Made by a program: the position numbers and the translations under genes. The notes beneath the pieces are model-generated. The model made no database searches. It worked only from the letters and a program-made list of their open reading frames with translations, and had not been told where the DNA came from. Source: Paenibacillus sp. FSL H8-0079 (GTDB taxonomy: Bacteria; Bacillota; Bacilli; Paenibacillales; Paenibacillaceae). From it: a DNA stretch of 64,000 bases. The stretch is taken from positions 6,014,001 through 6,078,000 of the forward strand of contig NZ_CP150300.1 of assembly GCF_037991315.1 (NCBI RefSeq). The letters run 5' to 3'. Of the stretch, positions 1-8,330 are shown one piece after another (position 1 is the stretch's first letter; each line of letters begins with the position of its first letter).

Positions 1-78
1 CAGCTTTCTTTCAGAAAGCTTTTAGGCGAGCGCTACGCTTCTTCAGGTTCTTTCGGTTTGCTCCGTCTGCGTGTGTAC
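1..78 (+). repeat. Palindromic dispersed repeat, copy D (partial)
   Basis: The left part is cut by the window edge. The visible part matches the right half of copy C (45479-45663). It begins with the hairpin AGCTTTCT-TTC-AGAAAGCT, continues with a CTTCTTCAGGTTCTTTC stretch and a CTCCGT motif, and ends in GTGTAC where the other copies end in GTGTAA. It lies downstream of glyA. The terminal sequence has decayed, so this copy is probably older or inactive. Confidence 0.6.
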
Positions 79-120
79 ATTAAGAACATCTCAAATACAA
101 ACAGCATGAGCAAAGTTTTT

Positions 121-1368
121 TTAGTATTTAAGATCGGTATATAGCGGGAATTGGTCTGTAAGTGCAGTCACTTCTGCACGCGCTTCATCCAGCTTCGCTG
201 TATCTTTTGGATTTTTCAGCGTTTTGGCAATGATCTTACCGATCGCTACCATCGCTTCTTCGTTCATGCCACGGGAAGTTGCAGCAGGTGTACCAATTCG
301 AATACCGCTCGTTACAAACGGGCTTGTAGGGTCGAATGGAATTGCATTTTTGTTCACGGTAATGCCGATGGAATCGAGCACATGCTCAGCTTCCTTACCA
401 GTGATGTTCACACTGCGTGTGTCGATCAGCATCAAGTGGTTATCTGTACCACCGGATACGATGTTCAATCCTTCAGCGATCAGTGTTTCAGCCAGAACTT
501 GTGCGTTTTTCACAACATTCTCAGCATATGTTTTGAACGATGGTTGCAAAGCTTCACCGAATGCTACCGCTTTGGAAGCGATCACGTGCATCAGAGGTCC
601 ACCTTGGGAACCAGGGAATACGGCTTTATCAATTGCTGCTGCCCATGCTTTGGTACACATAATCATACCCCCGCGTGGTCCACGCAGCGTTTTATGTGTT
701 GTTGTTGTTACGAAATGCGCATGCGGAACTGGGCTTGGATGCAATCCAGCAGCAACCAGTCCTGCGATGTGAGCCATATCCACCATGAACAACGCACCAA
801 CATCATTGGCAATGGAAGCCAGCTTTTCAAAATCAATGGTACGCGGATATGCACTGGCACCTGCAACGATCATACGAGGACGGTGTTTGAAAGCCGCTTT
901 GCGCACTTCATCATAATCAATCAGGAATGTATCTTCCTGTACGCCGTATGCTACGAAGTTGTACAGCAAGCCGGATGCGTTAACCGGGCTACCGTGTGTG
1001 AGGTGTCCACCATGAGCAAGGTTCATACCCAGTACAGTATCACCAGGTTTCAACGCTGCAAGATACACTGCCATGTTCGCTTGTGCACCGGAGTGAGGTT
1101 GAACATTCACGTGTTCTGCTCCGAACAATTCTTTTGCACGATCACGCGCGATGTCTTCAACGATGTCCACATGCTCACAACCGCCATAGTAGCGTTTGCC
1201 TGGATATCCTTCAGCGTACTTGTTGGTCAGAACAGATCCCAATGCTTCGATTACTGCTTCACTTACGATGTTCTCGGATGCAATCAGTTCGATGTTGTTC
1301 TGTTGACGTTTCAGTTCAAGATTCATCGCTTCCAGTACTGCCGGGTCATTCTTGCGCAATTGTTCCAT
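121..1368 (-). CDS. glyA: Serine hydroxymethyltransferase
   Basis: This PLP enzyme interconverts serine and glycine while charging tetrahydrofolate with a one-carbon unit in the cytoplasm. The 415 residues match the normal bacterial length. Visible motifs are the N-terminal [11 protein letters not shown], the substrate loop [11 protein letters not shown] and the PLP-lysine segment [15 protein letters not shown] near residue 225. The start is supported by GGGAGG nine bases upstream of the ATG. It is the last gene of the conserved ywlG-glyA end of the block, separated from ywlG by a palindromic repeat. No separate promoter was convincing, although a TATAAC lies about 25 bases upstream of the SD. 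An antisense open frame covering the whole gene is a coding shadow. Confidence 0.98.
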   Translation of the reverse strand: MEQLRKNDPAVLEAMNLELKRQQNNIELIASENIVSEAVIEALGSVLTNKYAEGYPGKRYYGGCEHVDIVEDIARDRAKELFGAEHVNVQPHSGAQANMAVYLAALKPGDTVLGMNLAHGGHLTHGSPVNASGLLYNFVAYGVQEDTFLIDYDEVRKAAFKHRPRMIVAGASAYPRTIDFEKLASIANDVGALFMVDMAHIAGLVAAGLHPSPVPHAHFVTTTTHKTLRGPRGGMIMCTKAWAAAIDKAVFPGSQGGPLMHVIASKAVAFGEALQPSFKTYAENVVKNAQVLAETLIAEGLNIVSGGTDNHLMLIDTRSVNITGKEAEHVLDSIGITVNKNAIPFDPTSPFVTSGIRIGTPAATSRGMNEEAMVAIGKIIAKTLKNPKDTAKLDEARAEVTALTDQFPLYTDLKY

Positions 1369-1417
1369 GATTAAATTCCTCCCAGTTATAAGTGAAGTTA
1401 TAAAGTGAAACTAATGT

Positions 1418-1562
1418 TTACACGAAAACGGCGAGTGCAACACCAATCTGAAGAAACGAAGTGGTCGCCTTTATCACCGGATTTCCCCTTTAATAGGGAA
1501 TTAAAAAATCTGGGGATAACAGCGATCGGAAGACGGTGATGCAATCAAAGTCAGGAGTGTAA
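1418..1562 (-). repeat. Palindromic dispersed repeat, copy A
   Basis: This 145-bp element fills most of the glyA-ywlG gap. Read on the minus strand it starts TTACAC and ends GTGTAA, and the two halves are largely complementary. Its core (CCGATCGCTGTTATCCCC and CCGGTGATAAAGGCGA) is shared almost letter for letter with copy B (35578-35725) and closely with copy C (45479-45663). It has no coding capacity. A long hairpin in RNA or a cruciform in DNA is predicted. Confidence 0.85.
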
Positions 1563-1585
1563 CCCAATTAGTCTCGCTTTATATG

Positions 1586-2179
1586 TTAGTCACAAAATGT
1601 CGAATCTGGTTGTTCTTCCATACGATACACCGCGCGTTCGCCGCCAATCAACTTCGGACGAGTCAACGCTGTGGTCACACGTGCATCTCCAACATAGCGG
1701 AGCGCTGTACGAAAAGGTACGGCCACATGTCTTAAATGCATTCCAATCATCGTTTCCCCAATGTCCAGTCCCGCATGGGCCTGCACATGTTCAGCCAGGC
1801 ATGGATCGGTCAGCGAACGATATGCTGCGGATGCCATTGAACCTCCGGCCTTGGGCACGGGTACTGCACCAACCTCGGTCAATCCAAGTCGAGTAAGCAC
1901 AGAACGTTCCATTACCAGCGCACGGTTCAGATGCTCACAACATTGGAATACCGTGTCAAAACCGAATTCCTCCTGCACCTCGCGTATACCCGCAAGAAGC
2001 TGCTGTGCCACTTCAATGGCACCACTCGTACCAATCCGAGCGCCTGCGACTTCACTTGTGCTTGTACCGATCACAACGATCTGTCCAGGCCCAAGCTGTC
2101 CGGCAAGCGCCAGTTCATGCAGAATGGATGCGGTCTGTTCCTGCAATCCGGGTTGTTCCGAATCTAACTCAATAGTCAT
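1586..2179 (-). CDS. ywlG: TIGR01440/YwlG family protein, function unknown
   Basis: This is a conserved Firmicute protein of unknown function that normally sits next to glyA. The frame can be extended to 2248, but the ATG at 2179 has GGGAGG ten bases upstream and gives 197 residues, close to the family length. The longer start has no SD and lies just downstream of a TATAAT (2259-2264) that probably is the gene's -10. Recognisable family segments are VIGTSTSEVAGARIG, CCEHLNRALVMER and VPVPKAGGSMASAAY. No catalytic motif can be assigned. In B. subtilis rpiB lies between this gene and ywlE; here it is absent. Confidence 0.9.
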   Translation of the reverse strand: MTIELDSEQPGLQEQTASILHELALAGQLGPGQIVVIGTSTSEVAGARIGTSGAIEVAQQLLAGIREVQEEFGFDTVFQCCEHLNRALVMERSVLTRLGLTEVGAVPVPKAGGSMASAAYRSLTDPCLAEHVQAHAGLDIGETMIGMHLRHVAVPFRTALRYVGDARVTTALTRPKLIGGERAVYRMEEQPDSTFCD

Positions 2180-2287
2180 CCTATCATCGCCTCCCGATAA
2201 AATCATGCCCGCTTTAACTTGGTTGTCCTTCGTATTCTTGCACGGCATCTCAGGTACTATTATAGCGAATAATCAGATGAAAGACGA

Positions 2288-2328
2288 AAAAAAGAGCAGT
2301 CTGCGGGTAACGCAGAATTGCTCTTTTG
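2288..2328 (-). terminator. Rho-independent terminator after ywlE
   Basis: On the minus strand AAAAGAGCA pairs with TGCTCTTTT and an inner TCTGCG/CGCAGA extends the stem around a short loop. A run of seven T follows. It separates ywlE from ywlG, so ywlG-glyA needs its own promoter. Confidence 0.85.
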
Positions 2329-2498
2329 CCCAGGCGACCGGCCGTTTGTTCCGGTGCTCCATCGTGGTTATGCCCACTTCGTCGCCAGTTACACCGGATC
2401 CCTGTTTTCCCCTTCATCATAAAACAACCTGCGGCTAAAATCAACGGTTAATTTACATCATGTGTCCTGTTTTTATAACCTGCCCTGCAGGAACAGAA

Positions 2499-3071
2499 TT
2501 ATCCCAGCTTATCCAAAAGCCGGTCCAATGCGGTCCGAATCTCGGCCGCAGCTATATTGTAATCATCACGACTGCCACCAAACGGATCAGAGATGTCGAA
2601 ACTTGGAATACGTTGTCTGATCTCGATGGCTCGCTCACGCTCCGATGCCAGGATCTCTTGGCCAAGGGCACGTTTCATCTCCAGCGTCGCAAACAGGCTG
2701 TCCAATTCCTGAACATCATTTAATACCTGTTCATCATCCTCCACATATTCTTTCAATGTATAGGTTTTGTGGACCGAGTCGGGAAATACCTGCATGACAT
2801 GCTGCTTATGACTGCGTGTTAGCGTAAGAACCAGATCAGCCCAACCTACCAAGTTGGAGCTAAGTTGTGTGGAATGAGGTGGACCTTCAACGTTATGATC
2901 TCTCAAAACCGCTTCAGCATGACGGGAAATCGGCATACCCGACGTTGCTGCCACACCTGCGGAGCGAACCTCTACCTGAATGCCGCGCTCCGATGCCAAT
3001 TTTCGCAAGAGCCCCTCTGCCATGGGGCTGCGGCACGTATTTCCTGTACATACGAATAAAATATGTTTCAT
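2499..3071 (-). CDS. ywlE: Low molecular weight protein arginine phosphatase
   Basis: This enzyme likely removes phosphate from phospho-arginine on proteins, countering McsB. The P-loop CTGNTCRS lies at residues 8-15. Its Thr (the residue known to select arginine over tyrosine in YwlE) is present, and the general-acid segment SDPFGG lies near residue 156. At 190 residues it is longer than the roughly 150 of B. subtilis YwlE; the extra length is a charged helix-like insert at about 115-150. The start has GGGGAGG eight bases upstream. It is followed by a strong terminator and preceded by mntP, the order seen in Bacillus. Confidence 0.92.
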   Translation of the reverse strand: MKHILFVCTGNTCRSPMAEGLLRKLASERGIQVEVRSAGVAATSGMPISRHAEAVLRDHNVEGPPHSTQLSSNLVGWADLVLTLTRSHKQHVMQVFPDSVHKTYTLKEYVEDDEQVLNDVQELDSLFATLEMKRALGQEILASERERAIEIRQRIPSFDISDPFGGSRDDYNIAAAEIRTALDRLLDKLG

Positions 3072-3129
3072 TGTGTTAGCCTCCCCATTTTACATATGAT
3101 GCGAATGATATGATTTCTCAAGTTTTAAT

Positions 3130-3696
3130 CTAAAATATAAACAAAAGTCCAAACGCAAGCAAGATTGCGCCACCAATAGCTTCACCGTAATCACCCAGAT
3201 TCCGGCTCACCCGGCGACCTAATAGCAGACCCATAACCGACATCGCCCCGCCACACACGCCGAAAGCAAGTACGGTCAATACCAGATCACTACTAAACAT
3301 TCCTAGTGAAACACCCACGGAAAACGAATCCACACTTACACTGAGGGAAAACAAAACGACGCCGAGCAGGGAACGATGGTCCACCAGCTTCGTATCGCCT
3401 TCACGGAATGCATTCAGAATCATATGACCACCCAGCAGGATAAGCAATCCACCTGCGGCATAAGTCGTAATGTCACCCAGCAGCGAGCTGACGTATTTGC
3501 CCATGTACATGCCGATGAGCGGCATGATGATATGAAACAGCGCTGTTACTGTACTGATCCGCAATACATCCCGCAGTCGAATGCCCTTCATGCCAATTCC
3601 GATTCCGAGCGAGAACGCATCAAGACCTAGCGCAACAGCCATGATCAAAATGGTTACCAACTGCCCTACATGGGCAGACACATCCCACATCCCCAT
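3130..3696 (-). CDS. mntP: Putative manganese efflux pump MntP
   Basis: This small six-helix membrane protein of the MntP (YwlD) family exports Mn2+. It has 188 residues, as is usual. Two homologous halves are visible, each with a conserved Asp-containing helix: AVALGLDAFSLGIGIG near residue 20 and LSVSVDSFSVGVSLG near residue 120. The annotated ATG has GGGGGT directly against it, so the second ATG at 3690 is a plausible alternative start. I looked for a yybP-ykoY Mn riboswitch upstream and saw none. Confidence 0.92.
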   Translation of the reverse strand: MGMWDVSAHVGQLVTILIMAVALGLDAFSLGIGIGMKGIRLRDVLRISTVTALFHIIMPLIGMYMGKYVSSLLGDITTYAAGGLLILLGGHMILNAFREGDTKLVDHRSLLGVVLFSLSVSVDSFSVGVSLGMFSSDLVLTVLAFGVCGGAMSVMGLLLGRRVSRNLGDYGEAIGGAILLAFGLLFIF

Positions 3697-3963
3697 ACCC
3701 CCAAGTCACGTAAAGGTTCTTGTACACGTTATGCGGACAAGGACCTAAACATGACCGGAAGGTATTCTTTCAGGGCAGACTAACCAGCATTCGAATACAG
3801 ACCCTGCTAGTTCGAATCATATCATTGTATCGTATGAAGAGAGAGGATCATAGAGGAAAATAGAGACCTTTCAAAGACTGCATCATTTCGCACGACAATA
3901 ACCCTCTAGTCAGGCAACTGCCATGACCAAAGGGTTATGTTGTTTCTTAGATTAGGTAATGTC
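3697..3963. other. Intergenic gap between mntP and the cohesin gene
   Basis: No gene is visible. A hairpin (ATAACCCT...AGGGTTAT) lies at 3898-3938 and is listed separately. The rest contains two TTCGAAT motifs about 25 bases apart but no riboswitch or clear promoter. Confidence 0.6.
3898..3938. terminator. Probable terminator hairpin after the cohesin/SLH gene
   Basis: ATAACCCT pairs with AGGGTTAT, and an imperfect inner stem joins AGTCAGGCA to TGCCATGAC. It lies 26 bases after the stop codon of the large surface protein. The T tract is weak on the minus strand, so this may be an mRNA-end stabiliser. Confidence 0.5.
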
Positions 3964-6900
3964 TTAGATTAACTCGGCTTGTTGAAGCAAGCGTTGGATT
4001 GTAACTGCTACTTCAGCACGAGTCATTGTATGCTGAGGTGCAAGATTCGCATCATTTCTACCTTGTACGATTCCTGCTCCAACACTAGCTGCCACACCTT
4101 GTTGCGCCCACGCAGATACTGTTCCAGCATCTTTATATCCGTTCCGTAACGCCTCAGACGTATTTGGATCCACTGTTAGACCTACAACTTGCATAGCTCT
4201 CGACAACATCACCATTGCCTGTTCTCTCGTAATCTTGTCATCTGGACGGAAGCTGCCATCCTCGTAGCCATCGATCAGTTTATAGTTATATGCTGTATTC
4301 ACGACTTGGTTGTACCAGTCCGATGACTTTACATCCGTAAAGCTGGACGCTCCTTGCATTGGTGCCAGCCCTAAACCTCTTACCATAACAGCCGCGAACT
4401 CCGCGCGAGTAATGTTTCGGTCTGGACTAAATTGTCCATTACCTGTGCCTTCAATAACCATCCGTGAACCCATATCATTCACCGCTGACTTCGACCAGTG
4501 ATCTGCCACATCAGCAAACTCTAGCGGATGCCAGACAACCGAATATGTGCTGTTAGTCAGGCTGTTAATATGAGCATAATACGTCTCATCTTCCTTCACG
4601 ACCTTCGTTGGGACATGTCGCACAGACCCGTCCGGTGCTACGACAACACCTGTCGTAATTTTGTTCGGATCAATATCACTTGGCAGTACAACACTACGCT
4701 GGACGTACACATTGAATCTGGATACTTCCACCGTCAGGTTGCCATAGCTAGCTTTAACGCTGAAATCTAATGGAGGCAACACAACTTCAAATGCTCCTGT
4801 TGTCGCTGCATCTTTCACCGTCTGTAGCATCGCTTCTGTTGGTGTAGCAATCTCGATCTGCACCTTGATGTCCGAAAGTGCTATAGCTTGACCCAATTGA
4901 TCTGAAATGGATTGAATTTGCAGTTGACCTGCTGGAATGGTATATGTTGCCCGGTCGGTTTTCAGTTCCAGTACCGCCTGCTTGTTCTCCATATTTCGAA
5001 CCATTTGTCCATCCAATTCACCTACAATGATACCTGACTCCACCTGTACGGGAATGGTCACAATCGCACCCAAGCCTTCAGCTGCTAACTTTTCCTCTAA
5101 CTTCTGAGGGTCTATATGGATGGTTGTCAATTGTTGACCGTCACGTACTCCTCTTGTCATCGTCCCGGCGCGCTCTTCTTTACCATTAACAAGAACAATA
5201 ACCGCGTCGTTCTCCGCCGTGTTTCCAGTGCCGGCACTGCCTGTAGATGATCCAGTTCCAACAGAACCACCACCTGCCGAGGTACCACCATTATTATTGC
5301 CCGTACCCCCGTTGTTACTTCCACCATCATTATTGTTGCTTGTCGTTGGCGTAGCACTGATTTCCTGCGATGCATCACCAAGACCCTTATCGTTGCCTGC
5401 CTTAATCACAAAATAATATGTCGTACCATTCGTCAAACCTGTTGCCGTATATGTCGTAGCTGTCAGATTCGAAGCCAATGGCGTAGCAGATACTTGTCCT
5501 GATGCTGTCCCCGCATACACATTGTAATAGGTCGCTCCCTCTACGCTATCCCACATCAGCGCAACTTGACCTGCTCCACCTGTTGCCTTCACATTCTGCA
5601 CGGTGTCTGGCACTTCCTGGTCGTTACCCGATGAACCCCCTGTTGTGACGATTACTTTACCTGCTGTTACAGACTTCTCCAAGCTCTCACGAGAAACACT
5701 TGTGAAGATCAGGGAGGATACGTCTTGTTGATCCACAACCTGTATCAGATAATCGTTCACGTCCGCTCCTGTCTTGATCTTGAAGCTGATCTCAAACAAC
5801 TTATCGCCTGCCTTAATCGGCGTATCACCTGCATTACTGTCTGCCCAACCTGTCTTCACCCAGCCTGCTTCGTTGTCAAAGCTTGAAGAAAACGTATCAC
5901 CCGCTTCTCCCTTCACCTCGGTGATTTGCAATGCAGAAGCATCAAAATCAACCTTCATTCCATAAGCACCGATATTCTCTGGTGTAACGGATAAAATTAC
6001 CGGAACTTTCACCGTATCACCTGGCGCTCCGCTAACTGTACCTATCGTAATCGTTGCCTTGTCTGCAACCGGCTTCGTTGGCGTTGCGCTCACTTCCAGT
6101 GATGCGGTGCCCAGTCCGTTCACGTTTCCTGCTGCGATGGTGAAATAATATGTTGTGCCATTCGTCAGTTCAGGTACGGTATACTGCGTTGTGGTCAGAT
6201 TGGTAGCTATTGGGGTCGTTGATGCTTGACCTGCTGTCGTTCCCAGATAGACATTGTAAAAGGTAGCTCCCGGTACTTCGTCCCATTCCAATGTTACCTC
6301 ACCATCTCCACTCGTTGCCTTTACATCTAGTGGAACGCCTGGTACTTGCGGACCATTGCCTGTTGAGTTGTCTCCTGCTATGGTCACCTTGCCTGACGCC
6401 GGGGTTCCTGAGATCGGCTGACCAGCCCCGTTTGATAGTAAAAATTTACCCTCTCCGCTATGGAAATTGAGGAGGGTCTGTGTACCTGCTACAACTCCAT
6501 TTTTGATTCTAAACGTAATCGTGTACAGCGTGTCACCCGTCTGAGCTAGCGGCCCCGATGATAAAAATGAGTTCGCCATGATCAGATTCTCTTCATCCGT
6601 ATTGATCATAAAGTCATTCATACTTCCTATATTGGGAACAATTTGTACAATTTCCAGAACATTTGCATCATATTCGATCCATGTTGTAAAACTTCTAATG
6701 GGTGTATTCGTCTCCTTGACGATAACTGGAACCTCAACACTCTCCCCTGGTGCTCCGCTAACTGTATCGATCTCAATCGTCGCCTTGGGGGAAACCGGAC
6801 TCGTTGGTGTCGCATTCACTTCTTGCGATGCAGTACCCACTCCATTCGCATTCCCTGCTGCAATGGCAAAGTAGTACGTTGTACCATTCGTCAGTTCAGG

Positions 6901-8328
6901 TACGGTATATTGCGTGGTGGTCAGGTTGGAAACTAGGGATGTCGTTGATAATTGACCTGACGCCGTCCCCATATACACATTGTAATAGGCGGCTCCCTGA
7001 ACTGCATCCCATTCCAATGTTACCTCTTCGTCTCCACTGGTTGCTTCTACATTTTCTACGACACCTGGTATTTGTGGATTATTGCCTGAAGAACCATCTC
7101 TGGTAACTGTCACCTTGCCTGGAATTGCAGTCCTATTCTCCAAAAAATTACGAGAAACACCCGTGAAGTTCAATAATAAGTCCTCTATAGGATAGTCCTT
7201 CTCTACTGCTTCATCCTTGATCTTAAAGCTAATGGTAAATATCTTATCCCCTGCCCGGATCGGTGTATCTCCTCCATTTTCATCCAACCAAAACGTATAC
7301 AACCACCCTTCTGCATTGTCAAAGTCGGGGAAAAAGCTCCCCTCCCTTTCTTTCCTAATATCGCTTATTTGCAAGGCAGATGCATCAAAACTTAATTCGA
7401 TTTCATAAGCGGCGATATTCTCTGGCGTGGATGTTACTGTTATTGGAACTTCCACCGTATCCCCTGGCGCTCCGCTAACCGTACCGATTCTGATTACAAC
7501 CCGCTTCGCCGGGGTTGCATTCACTTCTTGCGATGCAGTGCCCACTCCGTTCGCATTCCCTGCCGCAATGGCAAAATAATACGTTGTGCCATTTGTCAGT
7601 TCAGGTACGGTGTACTGTGTAGTCGTCAGGTTCGAGGCTACTGGTGTCGTTGATAATTGACCTGACACCGTCCCCATATACACATTGTAATAGGTGGCTT
7701 CCGTTACTGCGCCCCAGTCCAATATTACTTCGCCATCTCCACCCGTTGCCTTCACTTGCTGAACAACTCCTGGTGTTTGCGGGCCATTGCCAGAAGAGTT
7801 ACCTCCTGTTACGGTTACCTTGCCTGAAATTGGAGCTGTCGGGATATCATAACCAGACAAGTTGGATACTACAAATTCACCTTCACCATTTTGGAAACTC
7901 AAGATTGCCTCTGTGCCTGCTGGAACGCCGCTCTTGATTCTAAAGGTAATTGTGTACAACTTGTCACCCGTTTGCGCCAGTGTTGATAGTGACGTCCTCG
8001 CCATCAAAGAACCTGCTACTCGCGCGTCGGGTGTGAAATCACCATCATTATGCATATTGGATACAATTTTATCCACTTCAAGAATATCTGCATCATACTC
8101 AATCCATGTCGTATAATCTCTAATATCTACACTAGTCTCCTTGACAGTGACTGGAACTTCCACGGTCTCTCCTGGCGCTCCACTAGCTGTACCAATCTCT
8201 ATAATGGCTTGATCATCTGCTGCCTGTACAAACATACCGCCCGTAGAACTAATCATACTCACGACCAGAAGCATCGCCCATACTCTATTCCAGATTACAG
8301 ATCTTCCCTTTGAAAAATAAGACTTCAT
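3964..8328 (-). CDS. S-layer-anchored protein with four cohesin-like and four Fn3 modules
   Basis: I start this at the ATG at 8328, which has GGAAGGG ten bases upstream; the open frame runs 20 codons further but lacks a site. The product has 1454 residues. Approximate order from this start: signal peptide 1-37; cohesin-like 40-175; Fn3 185-273; cohesin-like 277-410; Fn3 420-508; cohesin-like 516-652; Fn3 664-750; cohesin-like 757-897; Fn3 907-993; Asn/Gly/Ser linker 994-1040; an unassigned domain to about 1265; three SLH motifs 1270-1448 with ITRAEF, ITREQA and MTRAEV. Each cohesin-like module opens with a GAPGE/DTVEVPV-type strand. SLH motifs bind pyruvylated wall polymer, so the array should face outward. 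The gene follows the dockerin gene by two bases, and the pairing suggests a small surface scaffold. Cohesin assignment is by pattern only. Confidence 0.85.
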   Translation of the reverse strand: MKSYFSKGRSVIWNRVWAMLLVVSMISSTGGMFVQAADDQAIIEIGTASGAPGETVEVPVTVKETSVDIRDYTTWIEYDADILEVDKIVSNMHNDGDFTPDARVAGSLMARTSLSTLAQTGDKLYTITFRIKSGVPAGTEAILSFQNGEGEFVVSNLSGYDIPTAPISGKVTVTGGNSSGNGPQTPGVVQQVKATGGDGEVILDWGAVTEATYYNVYMGTVSGQLSTTPVASNLTTTQYTVPELTNGTTYYFAIAAGNANGVGTASQEVNATPAKRVVIRIGTVSGAPGDTVEVPITVTSTPENIAAYEIELSFDASALQISDIRKEREGSFFPDFDNAEGWLYTFWLDENGGDTPIRAGDKIFTISFKIKDEAVEKDYPIEDLLLNFTGVSRNFLENRTAIPGKVTVTRDGSSGNNPQIPGVVENVEATSGDEEVTLEWDAVQGAAYYNVYMGTASGQLSTTSLVSNLTTTQYTVPELTNGTTYYFAIAAGNANGVGTASQEVNATPTSPVSPKATIEIDTVSGAPGESVEVPVIVKETNTPIRSFTTWIEYDANVLEIVQIVPNIGSMNDFMINTDEENLIMANSFLSSGPLAQTGDTLYTITFRIKNGVVAGTQTLLNFHSGEGKFLLSNGAGQPISGTPASGKVTIAGDNSTGNGPQVPGVPLDVKATSGDGEVTLEWDEVPGATFYNVYLGTTAGQASTTPIATNLTTTQYTVPELTNGTTYYFTIAAGNVNGLGTASLEVSATPTKPVADKATITIGTVSGAPGDTVKVPVILSVTPENIGAYGMKVDFDASALQITEVKGEAGDTFSSSFDNEAGWVKTGWADSNAGDTPIKAGDKLFEISFKIKTGADVNDYLIQVVDQQDVSSLIFTSVSRESLEKSVTAGKVIVTTGGSSGNDQEVPDTVQNVKATGGAGQVALMWDSVEGATYYNVYAGTASGQVSATPLASNLTATTYTATGLTNGTTYYFVIKAGNDKGLGDASQEISATPTTSNNNDGGSNNGGTGNNNGGTSAGGGSVGTGSSTGSAGTGNTAENDAVIVLVNGKEERAGTMTRGVRDGQQLTTIHIDPQKLEEKLAAEGLGAIVTIPVQVESGIIVGELDGQMVRNMENKQAVLELKTDRATYTIPAGQLQIQSISDQLGQAIALSDIKVQIEIATPTEAMLQTVKDAATTGAFEVVLPPLDFSVKASYGNLTVEVSRFNVYVQRSVVLPSDIDPNKITTGVVVAPDGSVRHVPTKVVKEDETYYAHINSLTNSTYSVVWHPLEFADVADHWSKSAVNDMGSRMVIEGTGNGQFSPDRNITRAEFAAVMVRGLGLAPMQGASSFTDVKSSDWYNQVVNTAYNYKLIDGYEDGSFRPDDKITREQAMVMLSRAMQVVGLTVDPNTSEALRNGYKDAGTVSAWAQQGVAASVGAGIVQGRNDANLAPQHTMTRAEVAVTIQRLLQQAELI
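5350..8211 (-). repeat. Internal tandem module repeats in the cohesin gene
   Basis: Four cohesin-like plus Fn3 units lie in direct order at about 8211-7510, 7500-6805, 6783-6079 and 6060-5350. Units 1 and 3 share one cohesin type (TTWIEYDA), and units 2 and 4 another (SFDASALQI or DFDASALQI). The Fn3 parts are nearly identical in places, for instance TVPELTNGTTYYF in three units. The long DNA identity could allow loss or gain of units by recombination. Confidence 0.85.
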
Positions 8329-8330
8329 CC

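Noticed and set aside
151..1374. 407-codon open frame antisense to glyA
   Set aside because: It lies wholly over a clear glyA, has no ribosome site and its translation is Cys/Phe/His-rich without domains. It is a coding shadow.
2250..2444. 64-codon minus-strand frame between ywlG and ywlE
   Set aside because: It overlaps the ywlE terminator and the ywlG promoter region and has no ribosome site. It is not a remnant of rpiB as far as I can see.
3760..3840. GTTCGAATC-like motif suggesting a tRNA T-arm
   Set aside because: The flanking bases do not pair as a T-stem and no acceptor, D or anticodon arm can be built.
3697..3890. Possible Mn (yybP-ykoY) riboswitch before mntP
   Set aside because: The conserved loops of that riboswitch are absent on the minus strand.
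5157..5416. Overlapping frames in the Asn/Gly/Ser linker of the cohesin gene
   Set aside because: They arise from repetitive codons of the low-complexity linker.
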